Source: QZLE01 sp033852135 (GTDB lineage Bacteria; Pseudomonadota; Gammaproteobacteria; QZLD01). From it: DNA of 64,000 bases. The stretch is from contig JAWSVB010000004.1 in assembly GCA_033852135.1 (NCBI GenBank), positions 186,001 through 250,000 on the forward strand, read 5' to 3'. The first letter of the stretch is position 1; each line of letters opens with the position of its first letter. This document shows positions 1 to 7,963 of this stretch, one piece after another. The translations under genes were made by a program, and so were the position numbers. The notes beneath the pieces are model-generated. The model was not told where the DNA came from and made no database searches. It saw only the letters and a program-made list of their open reading frames with translations.

Positions 1-3
1 TTT

Positions 4-66
4 GTCATTCCCGATATATACATACAGGGATAAAGCTGTCTAGGTTTTCGCATCCGCGAAAATGAC
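4..66. repeat. Short element with terminal GTCATT/AATGAC inverted repeat
   Basis: The 63 bp at the left edge begin with GTCATTCCCG and end with CGCGAAAATGAC, so the outer 6 bp are inverted. It resembles the short dispersed GTCATTCCC-type palindromes common between proteobacterial genes. The interior is degenerate (CCCG and GGGA arms at about 10-31). It lies downstream of argA. Only one copy is in the window, so the repeat assignment rests on general resemblance. Confidence 0.4.
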
Positions 67-121
67 GGCATCTTTTGCTTTATTGGGCTTCGCAAGCTAA
101 GCACCAATCCACATTTTAACC

Positions 122-1435
122 TTAAATCTCTTTTAAAAATGCCTTGGAGTTGCGTTTAAAGTTATACAGCTTTTGCTTTTCCAACGGCAACTCTTCAATA
201 TCAATGGTCTCAAAGCCACGCTCTTGAAACCAATGGGCAGTATGGGTGGTCAATACAAACAGTTTCTTAATATTTTTTTGCTGCGCGAACTTTTCTATCC
301 ACGCCAATAGCTTTGATGCTTTACCTTGGTCACTATAGTCATTCGCTATTGCCAGACATGCAACTTCAGCATAGTCGGCATATGGATACAATCCTCCGCA
401 ACCAATGGTTACACCATCTCTCTCAATTAAAAAGAAGTGCTCTATCTCCAGTTCCAGATGTTCGCGTGAACGTTTCACCAAAACATCTTGCTCTTCCAGA
501 GGTTGAATCAACTCTAACATCCCTGGAATATCATCAATCTTGGCCTGGCGGATATTTTCATACCCCTCTTCGGTTATTAACGTTCCAACTCCGTCAATAC
601 TAAATAGCTCTTGTAGCAATGCTCCATCAATACGCAAATCAAGAAGGTGGGAACGTTTTACCCCCTGCTTGCACGCGGAAGTAGCCTTTTGTAGACACTC
701 TTTGATCTCCGCAGGTAGCGATGTCATCTTTTCACAATAGTTTTCTGCTTCTGTTGCTGTCAGCTCACGAATTTTTTCTGCTCCATCGCCATAAAGCTGC
801 AAATCATCATGCAAGAAAAGAAGTTTATCAGCACCAATATCTACTGCCACCCGAGCTGCTATCTCACTGTATGACATATTAAATATCTCACCCGTGGGTG
901 AATACCCAAGCGGCGAAAGCAAAACTACATCATTGTTCTGCAGATGCGACTCTATAGCCTCAGAATCAACCCGACGCACAACCCCAGTATTGAGAAAATC
1001 TATCCCGTCATGAATTCCATATGGGCGCGCAGTGATAAAATTACCACCAACTACTCTAATGCGTAGACCTTCCATTGGGGAGTTAGACACCCCCATAGAC
1101 AGTAGCGCCTCAATCTCAACCCTTGCATAACTCGCCACATCTTTTACATGCTGCAGTGCCTGTTCATCGGTTATACGTAAACCATCTTTATAGCGTGGCT
1201 TAATTTCAAATTTATGCAAACGCTGGTCGATCTGCTGCCTTATTCCATAAACTAAAACTATCCTGATCCCAATACTGGTCAGAAGAGCAATATCATGGAC
1301 AAAACTGGTAAACTCCTTAGATCCAATTGCACTACCAGCAACGCCCATAACAAAGGTCTTTCCTCTGTGAGCATTGATATATGGAGATGAATCTCTAAAC
1401 CACTTTACAAATTGATGCGTATTATTTGTATTCAT
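122..1435 (-). CDS. argA: N-acetylglutamate synthase (amino-acid N-acetyltransferase)
   Basis: Makes N-acetylglutamate from glutamate and acetyl-CoA, the first step of arginine synthesis, in the cytoplasm. The N-terminal two thirds is an amino-acid-kinase-like domain (MGVAGSAIGS near the start; LLSPLGYSPTGEIFN in the middle). The C-terminal part is a GNAT acetyltransferase domain (IGCGGLYPYADYAEVACLAI, DQGKASKLLAWIE). From this ATG the protein is 437 aa, close to the usual 440 or so. The frame stays open 26 codons further upstream, but that extension runs through a 16-bp perfect hairpin (1469-1508) and lacks family similarity, so I start at 1435. An ATG at 1441 is equally possible. No strong Shine-Dalgarno is visible for either. 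The gene follows the SH3-domain gene on the same strand. Confidence 0.93.
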   Translation of the reverse strand: MNTNNTHQFVKWFRDSSPYINAHRGKTFVMGVAGSAIGSKEFTSFVHDIALLTSIGIRIVLVYGIRQQIDQRLHKFEIKPRYKDGLRITDEQALQHVKDVASYARVEIEALLSMGVSNSPMEGLRIRVVGGNFITARPYGIHDGIDFLNTGVVRRVDSEAIESHLQNNDVVLLSPLGYSPTGEIFNMSYSEIAARVAVDIGADKLLFLHDDLQLYGDGAEKIRELTATEAENYCEKMTSLPAEIKECLQKATSACKQGVKRSHLLDLRIDGALLQELFSIDGVGTLITEEGYENIRQAKIDDIPGMLELIQPLEEQDVLVKRSREHLELEIEHFFLIERDGVTIGCGGLYPYADYAEVACLAIANDYSDQGKASKLLAWIEKFAQQKNIKKLFVLTTHTAHWFQERGFETIDIEELPLEKQKLYNFKRNSKAFLKEI

Positions 1436-1468
1436 AATCATATTGTAGATTAATTTACTAGTTTCTGA

Positions 1469-1508
1469 ATACAAAGCAGGCAGGACTATTGCCCTGCCTG
1501 CTTTGTAT
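1469..1508 (-). terminator. 16-bp perfect hairpin between SH3-domain gene and argA
   Basis: ATACAAAGCAGGCAGG and its exact complement CCTGCCTGCTTTGTAT flank an 8-nt loop. It lies 21 bp past the stop of the upstream SH3-domain gene and 34 bp before the argA ATG. No U-tract follows, so it may be an mRNA 3'-end stabiliser or an argA leader element rather than a simple intrinsic terminator. Confidence 0.55.
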
Positions 1509-1528
1509 ACCAATACTTTTATTCAAAC

Positions 1529-2206
1529 TTAGAGCGAACTCCAGCTAGATTTTTTTTGCCATTTAACCTTTGGAATAATCAACCCTAAGATCAACCCCAA
1601 AAGCAAAATACCGCCTCCAATCATCACCCAAAGCTGGTCATCTTTAGCTTCTAAATCTGAATTAGCTTGTTCAAGAGCTTCAATTTGACGATTGTAATCT
1701 GCTAACTCTTTTTGCAATCCAATATATTTATCTTGAAAAGATATTTCACTACCAAACTCACGTTTTAACTCTTTTAATTCCGCAGATAGAAGCTTATTAC
1801 TACGGGTAAGCTTCTTCTTTTCACTAGATAGCTCTTTTATCTCACTTGATAGTTCTTTATTTGTTTCACGTAACTTATTTGTACGATCCACTAGATCAAG
1901 ATTCTTTTTAGTCAGACCTGCAAGCTGAGTGCGCGCACTCGGTTGCCCCATTAACTGTCTGGTCAATGCCCAGCCAACTGTTCCAGACGGAAGTTGAACC
2001 TTGGAATACCCGGATGCTCTATCATTCTCCAACACCTTTAATTCTGTTCCACTACGTGGCGATGAGATAATTCGATGGGTATTAGATTTACCAGAGCGCA
2101 GATTAACTCTGAGCTGATCACTCACATATTTAGTTTCCGCAATAACCGCGTTTGAAATAAACAGAGTGGAAAAAACAACTGTTAAGATGAATACCAATTT
2201 TCTCAC
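1529..2206 (-). CDS. SH3-domain, coiled-coil, membrane-anchored protein (YgiM-like)
   Basis: A 225-aa envelope protein of the TIGR04211/YgiM type; the exact function is unknown. Visible order: signal peptide at about residues 1-23 (hydrophobic, ending AVIAET), bacterial SH3 domain at about 26-88 (VNLRSGKSNTHRI, GTVGWALTRQL), a long lysine/glutamate-rich coiled coil at about 95-190, a transmembrane helix at about 193-212 and a short basic tail. The helix should fix the C-terminus in the inner membrane and leave the SH3 domain in the periplasm. SH3b domains often touch peptidoglycan, but no catalytic motif is present. It lies upstream of argA on the same strand, separated by a hairpin. Confidence 0.85.
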   Translation of the reverse strand: MRKLVFILTVVFSTLFISNAVIAETKYVSDQLRVNLRSGKSNTHRIISSPRSGTELKVLENDRASGYSKVQLPSGTVGWALTRQLMGQPSARTQLAGLTKKNLDLVDRTNKLRETNKELSSEIKELSSEKKKLTRSNKLLSAELKELKREFGSEISFQDKYIGLQKELADYNRQIEALEQANSDLEAKDDQLWVMIGGGILLLGLILGLIIPKVKWQKKSSWSSL

Positions 2207-2368
2207 TGGAGCACCTATCCTTAGCTAAATTTACTATTGGGAAGTAATTGTATAAGAACCTCTCTTTAAAAAGAAATTTTTTATTCCAAATTCCGTTATT
2301 GTTTACTCATCACTTTTGCTTCTCTTTATGATAAAGTCTCTCTTCAATCATGGAACTGAACTATTACG

Positions 2369-3202
2369 ATGCTACAACACCCCAAATTTGATCCTGTTGC
2401 TTTCTCTCTTGGCCAATATGACCTGCCAATTCTTGGCGATATCTCCCTTGATATTCGTTGGTATGGACTAATGTATCTTGTTGGCTTTGCCAGCGCATGG
2501 CTTCTGGGAAGATATCGTGCAAGCAAGCCAAACTCTGGCTGGAGCAAAGAACAAGTTGGCGACATTATTTTCTATGGCGCAATGGGAATTATCATCGGTG
2601 GACGCCTTGGATATACTTTTTTCTATGGCATGGATCAGTTTCTGAGCAACCCTGGTTCAATAATTAATGTTTGGGAAGGCGGGATGTCATTCCATGGCGG
2701 ATTTATTGGCGTGATGGTAGCAATGATATTTTTTGCCCGCAAATACAATAAGACCTTTGCAGAAGTTGTTGATTTTATGGTCCCGCTAGCGCCAACTGGG
2801 CTTGCTGCAGGACGCATGGGAAACTTTATCAATGGTGAACTATGGGGGCGAGTCTCCGACGTCCCTTGGGCAATGAGCTTTGAGCAAGCCAATATCTATC
2901 GTCACCCTTCACAACTTTATGAGTTTGCCCTAGAGGGGGTTTTATTATTTATAATAATCTGGTGGTTCTCATCCAAACCACGCCCAAAACTAGCTGTAGC
3001 TGGATTATTCACCATGTTATATGGCGCATTCAGATTCTTTGTTGAATTCTTCCGTGAACCAGATGCACACATCGGCTTTGATGCAGGCTGGCTTACTCGC
3101 GGCCAAATGCTTAGTTCCATCATGATTCTAGCAGGCCTGACCATAATCATTATTACTTACCAAAAGTACCTGGCAAAAAACAGCCAAATACAAGAAAAGT
3201 AG
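2369..3202 (+). CDS. lgt: Prolipoprotein diacylglyceryl transferase
   Basis: Transfers diacylglycerol from phosphatidylglycerol to the lipobox cysteine of prolipoproteins in the inner membrane. The 277-aa protein has about seven hydrophobic segments. It shows the family signatures IRWYGLMYLVGF (29-40), GGMSFHGG with the essential-type histidine at 109, and GRMGNFINGELWGR (148-161) carrying the conserved arginine and asparagine. YRHPSQLYE and FRFFVEFFREPD complete the family pattern. thyA starts 24 bp downstream, so lgt-thyA(-folA) is probably one transcript, as in many gammaproteobacteria. Its substrates in this window would include PilP and the lipoprotein at 6343-6945. Confidence 0.97.
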   Translation: MLQHPKFDPVAFSLGQYDLPILGDISLDIRWYGLMYLVGFASAWLLGRYRASKPNSGWSKEQVGDIIFYGAMGIIIGGRLGYTFFYGMDQFLSNPGSIINVWEGGMSFHGGFIGVMVAMIFFARKYNKTFAEVVDFMVPLAPTGLAAGRMGNFINGELWGRVSDVPWAMSFEQANIYRHPSQLYEFALEGVLLFIIIWWFSSKPRPKLAVAGLFTMLYGAFRFFVEFFREPDAHIGFDAGWLTRGQMLSSIMILAGLTIIIITYQKYLAKNSQIQEK

Positions 3203-3226
3203 AAACATTAGTAAAAGGAAAGATTA

Positions 3227-4021
3227 ATGCAGCAGTACCTAGACCTATTACGCCACGTTCGTGAGAATGGAACTATAAAACAGGACAGAACTGGAACTGG
3301 AACCATCTCTGTTTTCGGCTACCAAATGCGTTTTGACCTAGCAAAAGGGTTTCCCCTAGTAACCACCAAAAAATTACATCTGCGCTCCATCATCCATGAA
3401 CTGCTTTGGTTTCTAAAAGGTGAAACCAACATCAGCTACCTGAAAGAGAACGGAGTTAGCATCTGGGATGAATGGGCTGATGAGAACGGCGATCTTGGAC
3501 CTGTTTACGGTTCTCAATGGCGCTGTTGGCCAAGTACTGACGGTGGCCATATCGACCAAATAACCAATGCCATCGAACAGATTAAAAATGACCCTGACTC
3601 ACGTCGTATCATAGTCAGCGCCTGGAATGTAGGTGAACTAGATCAAATGGCCCTTGCACCTTGCCATGCGTTCTTCCAATTTTATGTTGCTGATGGCAAA
3701 TTATCCTGTCAGTTATATCAGCGTAGTGCCGATATCTTCCTAGGAGTGCCATTTAATATTGCATCTTATGCGCTATTAGTAATGATGATTGCTCAAGTAA
3801 CTGGGCTTGAGGTTGGCGATTTTGTTCACACTTTAGGTGATGCACACCTCTACTCTAATCACTTGGAACAGACAGACCTACAATTAACGCGTGAACCATT
3901 TCCACTGCCTACTATGAAACTTAATCCAGATGTAAAATCTGTTTTTGACTTTAAGTTCGAAGATTTTGAATTAAGCGATTATGAGTGCCACCCCCACATT
4001 AAGGCGCCAGTAGCGATATAA
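3227..4021 (+). CDS. thyA: Thymidylate synthase
   Basis: Converts dUMP to dTMP using methylenetetrahydrofolate. Its 264 aa equals the length of the E. coli enzyme. The catalytic cysteine is Cys146 in LAPCHAFFQFYV, and the phosphate-binding region QRSADIFLGVPFNIASYALL and the DRTGTGT-type loop (RTGTGTISVFG near residue 21) are intact. The ATG is preceded by AAAGGAAAG. It sits between lgt and folA, which is logical because the dihydrofolate it produces is recycled by FolA. Confidence 0.98.
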   Translation: MQQYLDLLRHVRENGTIKQDRTGTGTISVFGYQMRFDLAKGFPLVTTKKLHLRSIIHELLWFLKGETNISYLKENGVSIWDEWADENGDLGPVYGSQWRCWPSTDGGHIDQITNAIEQIKNDPDSRRIIVSAWNVGELDQMALAPCHAFFQFYVADGKLSCQLYQRSADIFLGVPFNIASYALLVMMIAQVTGLEVGDFVHTLGDAHLYSNHLEQTDLQLTREPFPLPTMKLNPDVKSVFDFKFEDFELSDYECHPHIKAPVAI

Positions 4022-4051
4022 ACTCGCGGGAAAAACACAGAGAACAGCAAA

Positions 4052-4543
4052 ATGACACAAAAAGTATCTATCATAGTAGCCTTGGCAAAAAATCACGTTA
4101 TTGGCAAAGATAACCAGATTCCATGGCACATCCCAGCAGATCTACAATATTTCAAAAAGATCACCTTGGGAAAACCGATGATAATGGGGCGGAAAAACTA
4201 CGAATCTATCGGCCGACCACTCCCGGGGCGTAAAAACATTATCCTAACTCGCGATAAAAACTTCAGTGCCGAAGGGTGTACCATCGTCCACAGCAAAGAG
4301 GAAGCTGTAGCTGCTACTGATGGTGCTGCAGAGATTATGATAATCGGTGGTGGCGCTATCTATGAGATGTTTATGGATGATGCCGACATGCTTTATCTAA
4401 CCGAGATTGATTCTGAAGTTGATGGTGATGTGTTCTTTCCTGAATATGATAAATCACAGTGGAAAGAGGTCTCTCGTGAAGCAGGTGAAAACAATATGGG
4501 TTGGAGCTACGATTATGTAGTTTATAGCAGGGCTAAATTATAA
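4052..4543 (+). CDS. folA: Dihydrofolate reductase
   Basis: Reduces dihydrofolate to tetrahydrofolate with NADPH. The 163-aa protein has the family start VSIIVALAKNHVIG, the substrate-binding IPWHIPADLQYF with the acidic residue at Asp30, the NADPH-binding MGRKNYESIGRPLPGR and the IIGGGAIYEMF motif. It lies 30 bp after thyA in the same direction, forming a functional pair. A 10-bp hairpin follows at 4557-4583. Confidence 0.97.
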   Translation: MTQKVSIIVALAKNHVIGKDNQIPWHIPADLQYFKKITLGKPMIMGRKNYESIGRPLPGRKNIILTRDKNFSAEGCTIVHSKEEAVAATDGAAEIMIIGGGAIYEMFMDDADMLYLTEIDSEVDGDVFFPEYDKSQWKEVSREAGENNMGWSYDYVVYSRAKL

Positions 4544-4556
4544 ACCTAAGTCTTTC

Positions 4557-4583
4557 CAAGTTCCCAAGCAAAATGGGAACTTG
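4557..4583. terminator. Hairpin between convergent folA and the gene at 4598
   Basis: CAAGTTCCCA pairs perfectly with TGGGAACTTG around a 7-nt loop. It sits 13 bp past the folA stop and 14 bp from the stop of the convergent minus-strand gene. No U-run follows on either strand, so efficiency as an intrinsic terminator is uncertain. Confidence 0.5.
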
Positions 4584-4597
4584 AAAATCGATATAAA

Positions 4598-5623
4598 TCA
4601 CATAGATTTTAAGTAGGTCATACATTCCTTCTCAGAACTTGTAGTCCACCCATCATCCAGAGAGCTTATTAAAATATTTCTCAATCCTATATGCATCTTA
4701 AGAGCTTCTTTAATAGCTCCACCTTTTTGCTTTACCTTTTTCACATACAGATAAGCCACGTCATCAGCATCAGTTGAATATTTGGTAACCAGCTCTTTCA
4801 TTATTATAAAAACCCTATCCATATTTATAGAGCACTCTTTTATAAGGGCATTAGCTATCCCCTCTTCATCAACGGAAACTACTGTTGTGAAGCGTGGAAG
4901 AAACTTTTTTGCAAATTGATGATCTGGCCCAGAAACTTCAACATATACTTGGTCAGCAGCAATAGACCCGAGAACACCACCAATTATAGTGCCAATAATA
5001 ATGCCCACTGGGCCAAACCATATACCGGCAATAGCACCACCAGCTGCGCCACCACCAACTCCACCACCAACTCCAGCGGTTTCTCTACCTGCTGCATCAA
5101 GCTTATTCTCAGCCGTTGATATATTATAAAGCGCAATACAAGCCGTAATAACCCATAAAGCTCGACCAACAGCACCAAGCCTTCTGGCTTTTAAATTTAC
5201 TTTTGGGTTCGCTCTTCCTGCACTATCAACAATCTCAAGATAAATCTTACTCTGCTGTGTTTTAGTCAACTTTGAAAATGGCTTTTTATAGAATCTATTG
5301 GCATATTTATCCGTTAACTTCGCAATATTTAAACCTTTGGCTTTTAACACTTTAGCTTTTGCCCTGCCAAGATCACTTGTCCTTGAGCGAGCAAACTCCA
5401 TTATCTCATTGCGCATCTTGTTAGCCATCTCAGCAGCTTGACTAGCATTAACCTTACCAGCTTTATACGCAAGCCTAATCTCTTTTGACATAGCTTTTGT
5501 CTGCTCCATATACTTCATTCTTACCCTGGAGTCATTTACAAATCGATATGCAAAGTTGATCGCCTGAATTTCCATTTGCTGCACAGCTTTTTCTGCCGAT
5601 GGTGATAAAATTTCATTACTCAC
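4598..5623 (-). CDS. Glycine-zipper membrane protein, function unknown (possible membrane-active effector)
   Basis: 341 aa, not assigned to a named family. Residues 1-145 are helical, basic and mostly soluble, with no signal peptide. A hydrophobic helix follows at about 151-169 (GAVGRALWVITACIALYNIS). Residues 183-223 then form a very glycine-rich hydrophobic hairpin (GVGGGVGGGAAGGAIAGIW, GPVGIIIGTIIGGVLGSIA). A soluble C-terminal domain of about 115 aa ends the protein. The combination of a soluble N-terminal region, a short helix with an ALYNISTAENK-like turn and a glycine-zipper hairpin is reminiscent of secreted membrane-inserting toxin proteins, but this is inference only. It follows the 146-aa gene (5643-6083) by 19 bp on the same strand and is probably co-transcribed with it. 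No secretion gene lies nearby. Confidence 0.75.
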   Translation of the reverse strand: MSNEILSPSAEKAVQQMEIQAINFAYRFVNDSRVRMKYMEQTKAMSKEIRLAYKAGKVNASQAAEMANKMRNEIMEFARSRTSDLGRAKAKVLKAKGLNIAKLTDKYANRFYKKPFSKLTKTQQSKIYLEIVDSAGRANPKVNLKARRLGAVGRALWVITACIALYNISTAENKLDAAGRETAGVGGGVGGGAAGGAIAGIWFGPVGIIIGTIIGGVLGSIAADQVYVEVSGPDHQFAKKFLPRFTTVVSVDEEGIANALIKECSINMDRVFIIMKELVTKYSTDADDVAYLYVKKVKQKGGAIKEALKMHIGLRNILISSLDDGWTTSSEKECMTYLKSM

Positions 5624-5642
5624 TACGCTCTCCCATTATTAT

Positions 5643-6083
5643 TTATATAACTTCCATATATTGCTTTTTAAAAGGGTTAAAATCTCTTTGGGCATTGCCC
5701 TTCAAAGATGGAAAAAATACCCTTTTACCTTCAGATAGAATAACTACCTTTGTTTTAGCTTGGCCCTGGAATGAAAACTCCAAAACACTATTTGACACTA
5801 TTTGAACATCATCTAGCTGCCCTGAAGTATAATCTTGCGAAAGGTTTACCTGATCGAGGATTCTATATGTCTGATCTAATAAAATCAGATGTAACCCCTC
5901 TTCAAAGGGACATCCATCAGTTGTTAAAATAAGGTATTGGCCACTATCCAGGCTAAATTGAGTTTCTAAAACTACACCGTCGATAGCAGCTAATTCACGG
6001 CCATTCAAAATTAATTTTGACTTATTCTCTCTACTTTTTTTTATTGAGAATATTGATACTTGTTCCATGTTAAAATTATCCAA
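5643..6083 (-). CDS. Conserved-looking protein of unknown function, upstream partner of the glycine-zipper gene
   Basis: 146 aa, no recognised family. No signal peptide or transmembrane segment is visible. The sequence alternates hydrophobic and polar residues in short strands (SKLILNGREL, GQYLILTTDGCPF, GLHLILLDQTYRILDQV, KVVILSEGKRVFF), suggesting a mostly beta fold. It is translated first in a two-gene unit with the 341-aa membrane protein, 19 bp apart. If that protein is a toxin, this could be an adaptor, chaperone or immunity partner, but nothing in the sequence proves it. The ATG at 6083 lies within MDNFNMEQ; a second ATG five codons later is an alternative. Confidence 0.65.
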   Translation of the reverse strand: MDNFNMEQVSIFSIKKSRENKSKLILNGRELAAIDGVVLETQFSLDSGQYLILTTDGCPFEEGLHLILLDQTYRILDQVNLSQDYTSGQLDDVQIVSNSVLEFSFQGQAKTKVVILSEGKRVFFPSLKGNAQRDFNPFKKQYMEVI

Positions 6084-6294
6084 CCAGTTTAAGTAAGACT
6101 TAGTTACTTCAGTTCAATGATGGCTTAATGATATTTAATAACCAAACAAGCCAACAACTTTTTACCATTATTATTAAGCAATTAAACTTTAGCAAGTTAA
6201 TAATTTATTCCCAGCAAAAGTCATCAAATTTTCTTTTACCTATTCAAGGAGGGGAATGGGAATATTTACCCTTATCAACAGTTATTCAACCCAA

Positions 6295-6320
6295 CAAAAA
6301 AGGGCCTTGCGGCCCTTTCT
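6295..6320 (-). terminator. Intrinsic terminator of the lipoprotein gene
   Basis: On the minus strand AAAGGGCC, loop GCAA and GGCCCTTT are followed by a T-run (TTTTTTG), a classic rho-independent terminator 23 bp beyond the stop at 6343. It separates the lipoprotein gene from the two-gene unit downstream. Confidence 0.88.
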
Positions 6321-6342
6321 TATTCTAAATCCTAAAAGCTAA

Positions 6343-6945
6343 TTACTTACGCTTCTTGAATTTTGCGTTACTTTCTGGAAGTTCAGGAGCAACACAAGCT
6401 TCTACAGACTCGCCTGGCTCACCGAATCTGAACTGCATAACTTTACCTTTTCTTGACATCTTAACAGCTACTTTAGCGAAAGGAACTGCAGACCAGAAGC
6501 TGTTTAATACACCTTCACCAAAACTGTCTGTAGAATCAACTTTAGTATCAATTATGCCTGTATCAGGACCAGTAGCTGTGTAACCAACAACTTTGAAAGT
6601 TAAAGTTCTTAGAGAGTCACCAAAGCTATTTGGAGATTCGATAGCCATGTCACTACCTTTGAATAGTAGTGCAGAACCTTTTGATGAACCTTCGTCCCAA
6701 CCAATACCGTTAAATACACCTTCGCCAACTGATGGGATAGTTTTGTATGTAGTTTCTACAGTAGCAGGGAAAGGACCGCCTTCTAACTTAGCTGAAGCAG
6801 CTGGCTTTGCAGCCATCTCTTTCTTTTCCATTTTTGCTTCGGCAGCTGCAGGTTTCTTTTCAGCCATTGTTTCTGTTTTAGTAGCTGTGCTTCCGCCGCA
6901 ACCGATTAGGAATAAAGGTACTAGAAAGATTGACAACCATTTCAT
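6343..6945 (-). CDS. Putative lipoprotein of unknown function
   Basis: A 200-aa protein with a lipoprotein signal peptide (MKWLSIFLVPLFLIGC, lipobox LIGC), so it should be lipidated on that cysteine. A low-complexity Ala/Lys/Glu linker follows (about residues 18-55), then a domain of about 140 aa with two related turns (SVGEGVFNGIGW and SFGEGVLNSFWS) that may reflect an internal duplication. The frame opens five codons earlier at 6960, but GGAG lies 9 bp before the ATG at 6945 and overlaps the earlier one, so I start at 6945. No named family recognised. It is monocistronic, with its own terminator. Confidence 0.8.
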   Translation of the reverse strand: MKWLSIFLVPLFLIGCGGSTATKTETMAEKKPAAAEAKMEKKEMAAKPAASAKLEGGPFPATVETTYKTIPSVGEGVFNGIGWDEGSSKGSALLFKGSDMAIESPNSFGDSLRTLTFKVVGYTATGPDTGIIDTKVDSTDSFGEGVLNSFWSAVPFAKVAVKMSRKGKVMQFRFGEPGESVEACVAPELPESNAKFKKRK

Positions 6946-7387
6946 GATGTATTTCTCCATTATAATAGTGAGTTAAGTATTTTCCCGATTTCCAGGATTT
7001 TAATAATTTCCATAAGACCATTAAGTGGTCTAAAGCAATGCCAGTTATACCAATAATTGAACAGATATGAAACCCCTGCATTTATCTATACCCCAATTTA
7101 TTTCTATTTATTCTAATAGTCTTATTTTGCCTATTTTGTTAATTTCAGTGTGCAGCAGTGATTAAGGGATAGAATTCAAGGTTAAACCCTTGAACCACAC
7201 ACACTTACCGCAAGAAAAACTTCGCTAAAACCTAAATGCAACTGTACTATTTTTGTCGAGCTGGTCACAAAAACACACACCATCTATTTCAGATTCTAGG
7301 AAAAGTATGTAATTATCTATAAAAGCTAGATTTTTTCTTAGCCATAAATGTGAACTAGACAACACAAAACAATAAAAGGACGGAATC
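6946..7387. other. Intergenic region between divergent lipoprotein and rsd-like genes
   Basis: This 442-bp AT-rich region must hold the promoters of both flanking genes. I see no confident promoter hexamer pair, palindrome or RNA structure. The reading frame at 7225-7425 on the minus strand has no ribosome-binding site or family resemblance and overlaps the start of the rsd-like gene. Confidence 0.5.
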
Positions 7388-7810
7388 ATGATAAATAGGA
7401 AAAAGGACTTTCTTATAAGCGACAATAAAATAATTGCTAACTGGTTAAAAGAGAGAAAAGAACTACTTGTTATTTACTCTCAACTTGTAGCTGTTGATGA
7501 CAACACCCCTGAAGATGAAGAGATATCTTTAATCAATAACTTCAGCACAGTTCTCATTGACTACGTATCGACTGGCCATTTTGGCGTCTACGAGCAGATG
7601 ATTCCAAATCTATCTCTTTCACCAGAGCAACAGGCACATATTTTTGCTCAAATTTATCAAACTACTGAGATTGCTCTGGCATTTAATGATAATTACGAAA
7701 ACATCACCAGCAAACCTAACCTGGAAAAATTCACTACTGACTTTTCTATCATCGGCGAAGCAATCTCAATAAGAATTGACTTAGAAGACAAGTTATTAGC
7801 TAGCAGATAA
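7388..7810 (+). CDS. Rsd/AlgQ-family regulator (anti-sigma-70 type)
   Basis: A 140-aa helical protein matching the Rsd/AlgQ family by pattern: NWLKERKELLVIYSQLV near the N-terminus, LIDYVSTGHFGVYEQMI in the middle (the family's DYxSxGHFxxYE signature) and IGEAISIRIDLEDKLL near the end. Family members bind region 4 of the housekeeping sigma factor and alter sigma competition; in Pseudomonas AlgQ influences alginate and virulence genes. This copy is some 15-20 aa shorter than E. coli Rsd and ends right after EDKLLASR. AAGGA lies 7 bp before the ATG. A strong terminator follows. The assignment comes from motif memory, not alignment. Confidence 0.8.
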   Translation: MINRKKDFLISDNKIIANWLKERKELLVIYSQLVAVDDNTPEDEEISLINNFSTVLIDYVSTGHFGVYEQMIPNLSLSPEQQAHIFAQIYQTTEIALAFNDNYENITSKPNLEKFTTDFSIIGEAISIRIDLEDKLLASR

Positions 7811-7836
7811 TCTTCAGCTTTTAACGACTTAATCAC

Positions 7837-7875
7837 AAATCCACCAGTCTTTTATTAGCTGGTGGATTTTTTTTA
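7837..7875 (+). terminator. Intrinsic terminator after the rsd-like gene
   Basis: AAATCCACCAG pairs perfectly with CTGGTGGATTT (11 bp) around an 11-nt loop and runs into eight T residues, 26 bp past the stop. Confidence 0.92.
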
Positions 7876-7963
7876 TCTTTTCCCTAAAGTTTATACTAAA
7901 CCTGCCGATAACTTTACTGACACGGGGTAAAAGGTTTGCGCTAAAGGTTAGAGGAGATACATC

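Noticed and set aside
1436..1513. N-terminal extension of the argA reading frame
   Set aside because: It runs through a 16-bp hairpin, lacks a ribosome site and has no family similarity; argA starts at 1435 or 1441.
6128..6328. 66-codon plus-strand frame before the lipoprotein terminator
   Set aside because: It lies in the leader of the 146-aa gene, has poor codon use and ends inside a terminator hairpin.
7225..7425. 66-codon minus-strand frame between lipoprotein and rsd-like genes
   Set aside because: No ribosome site, biased low-complexity translation and overlap with the rsd-like start.
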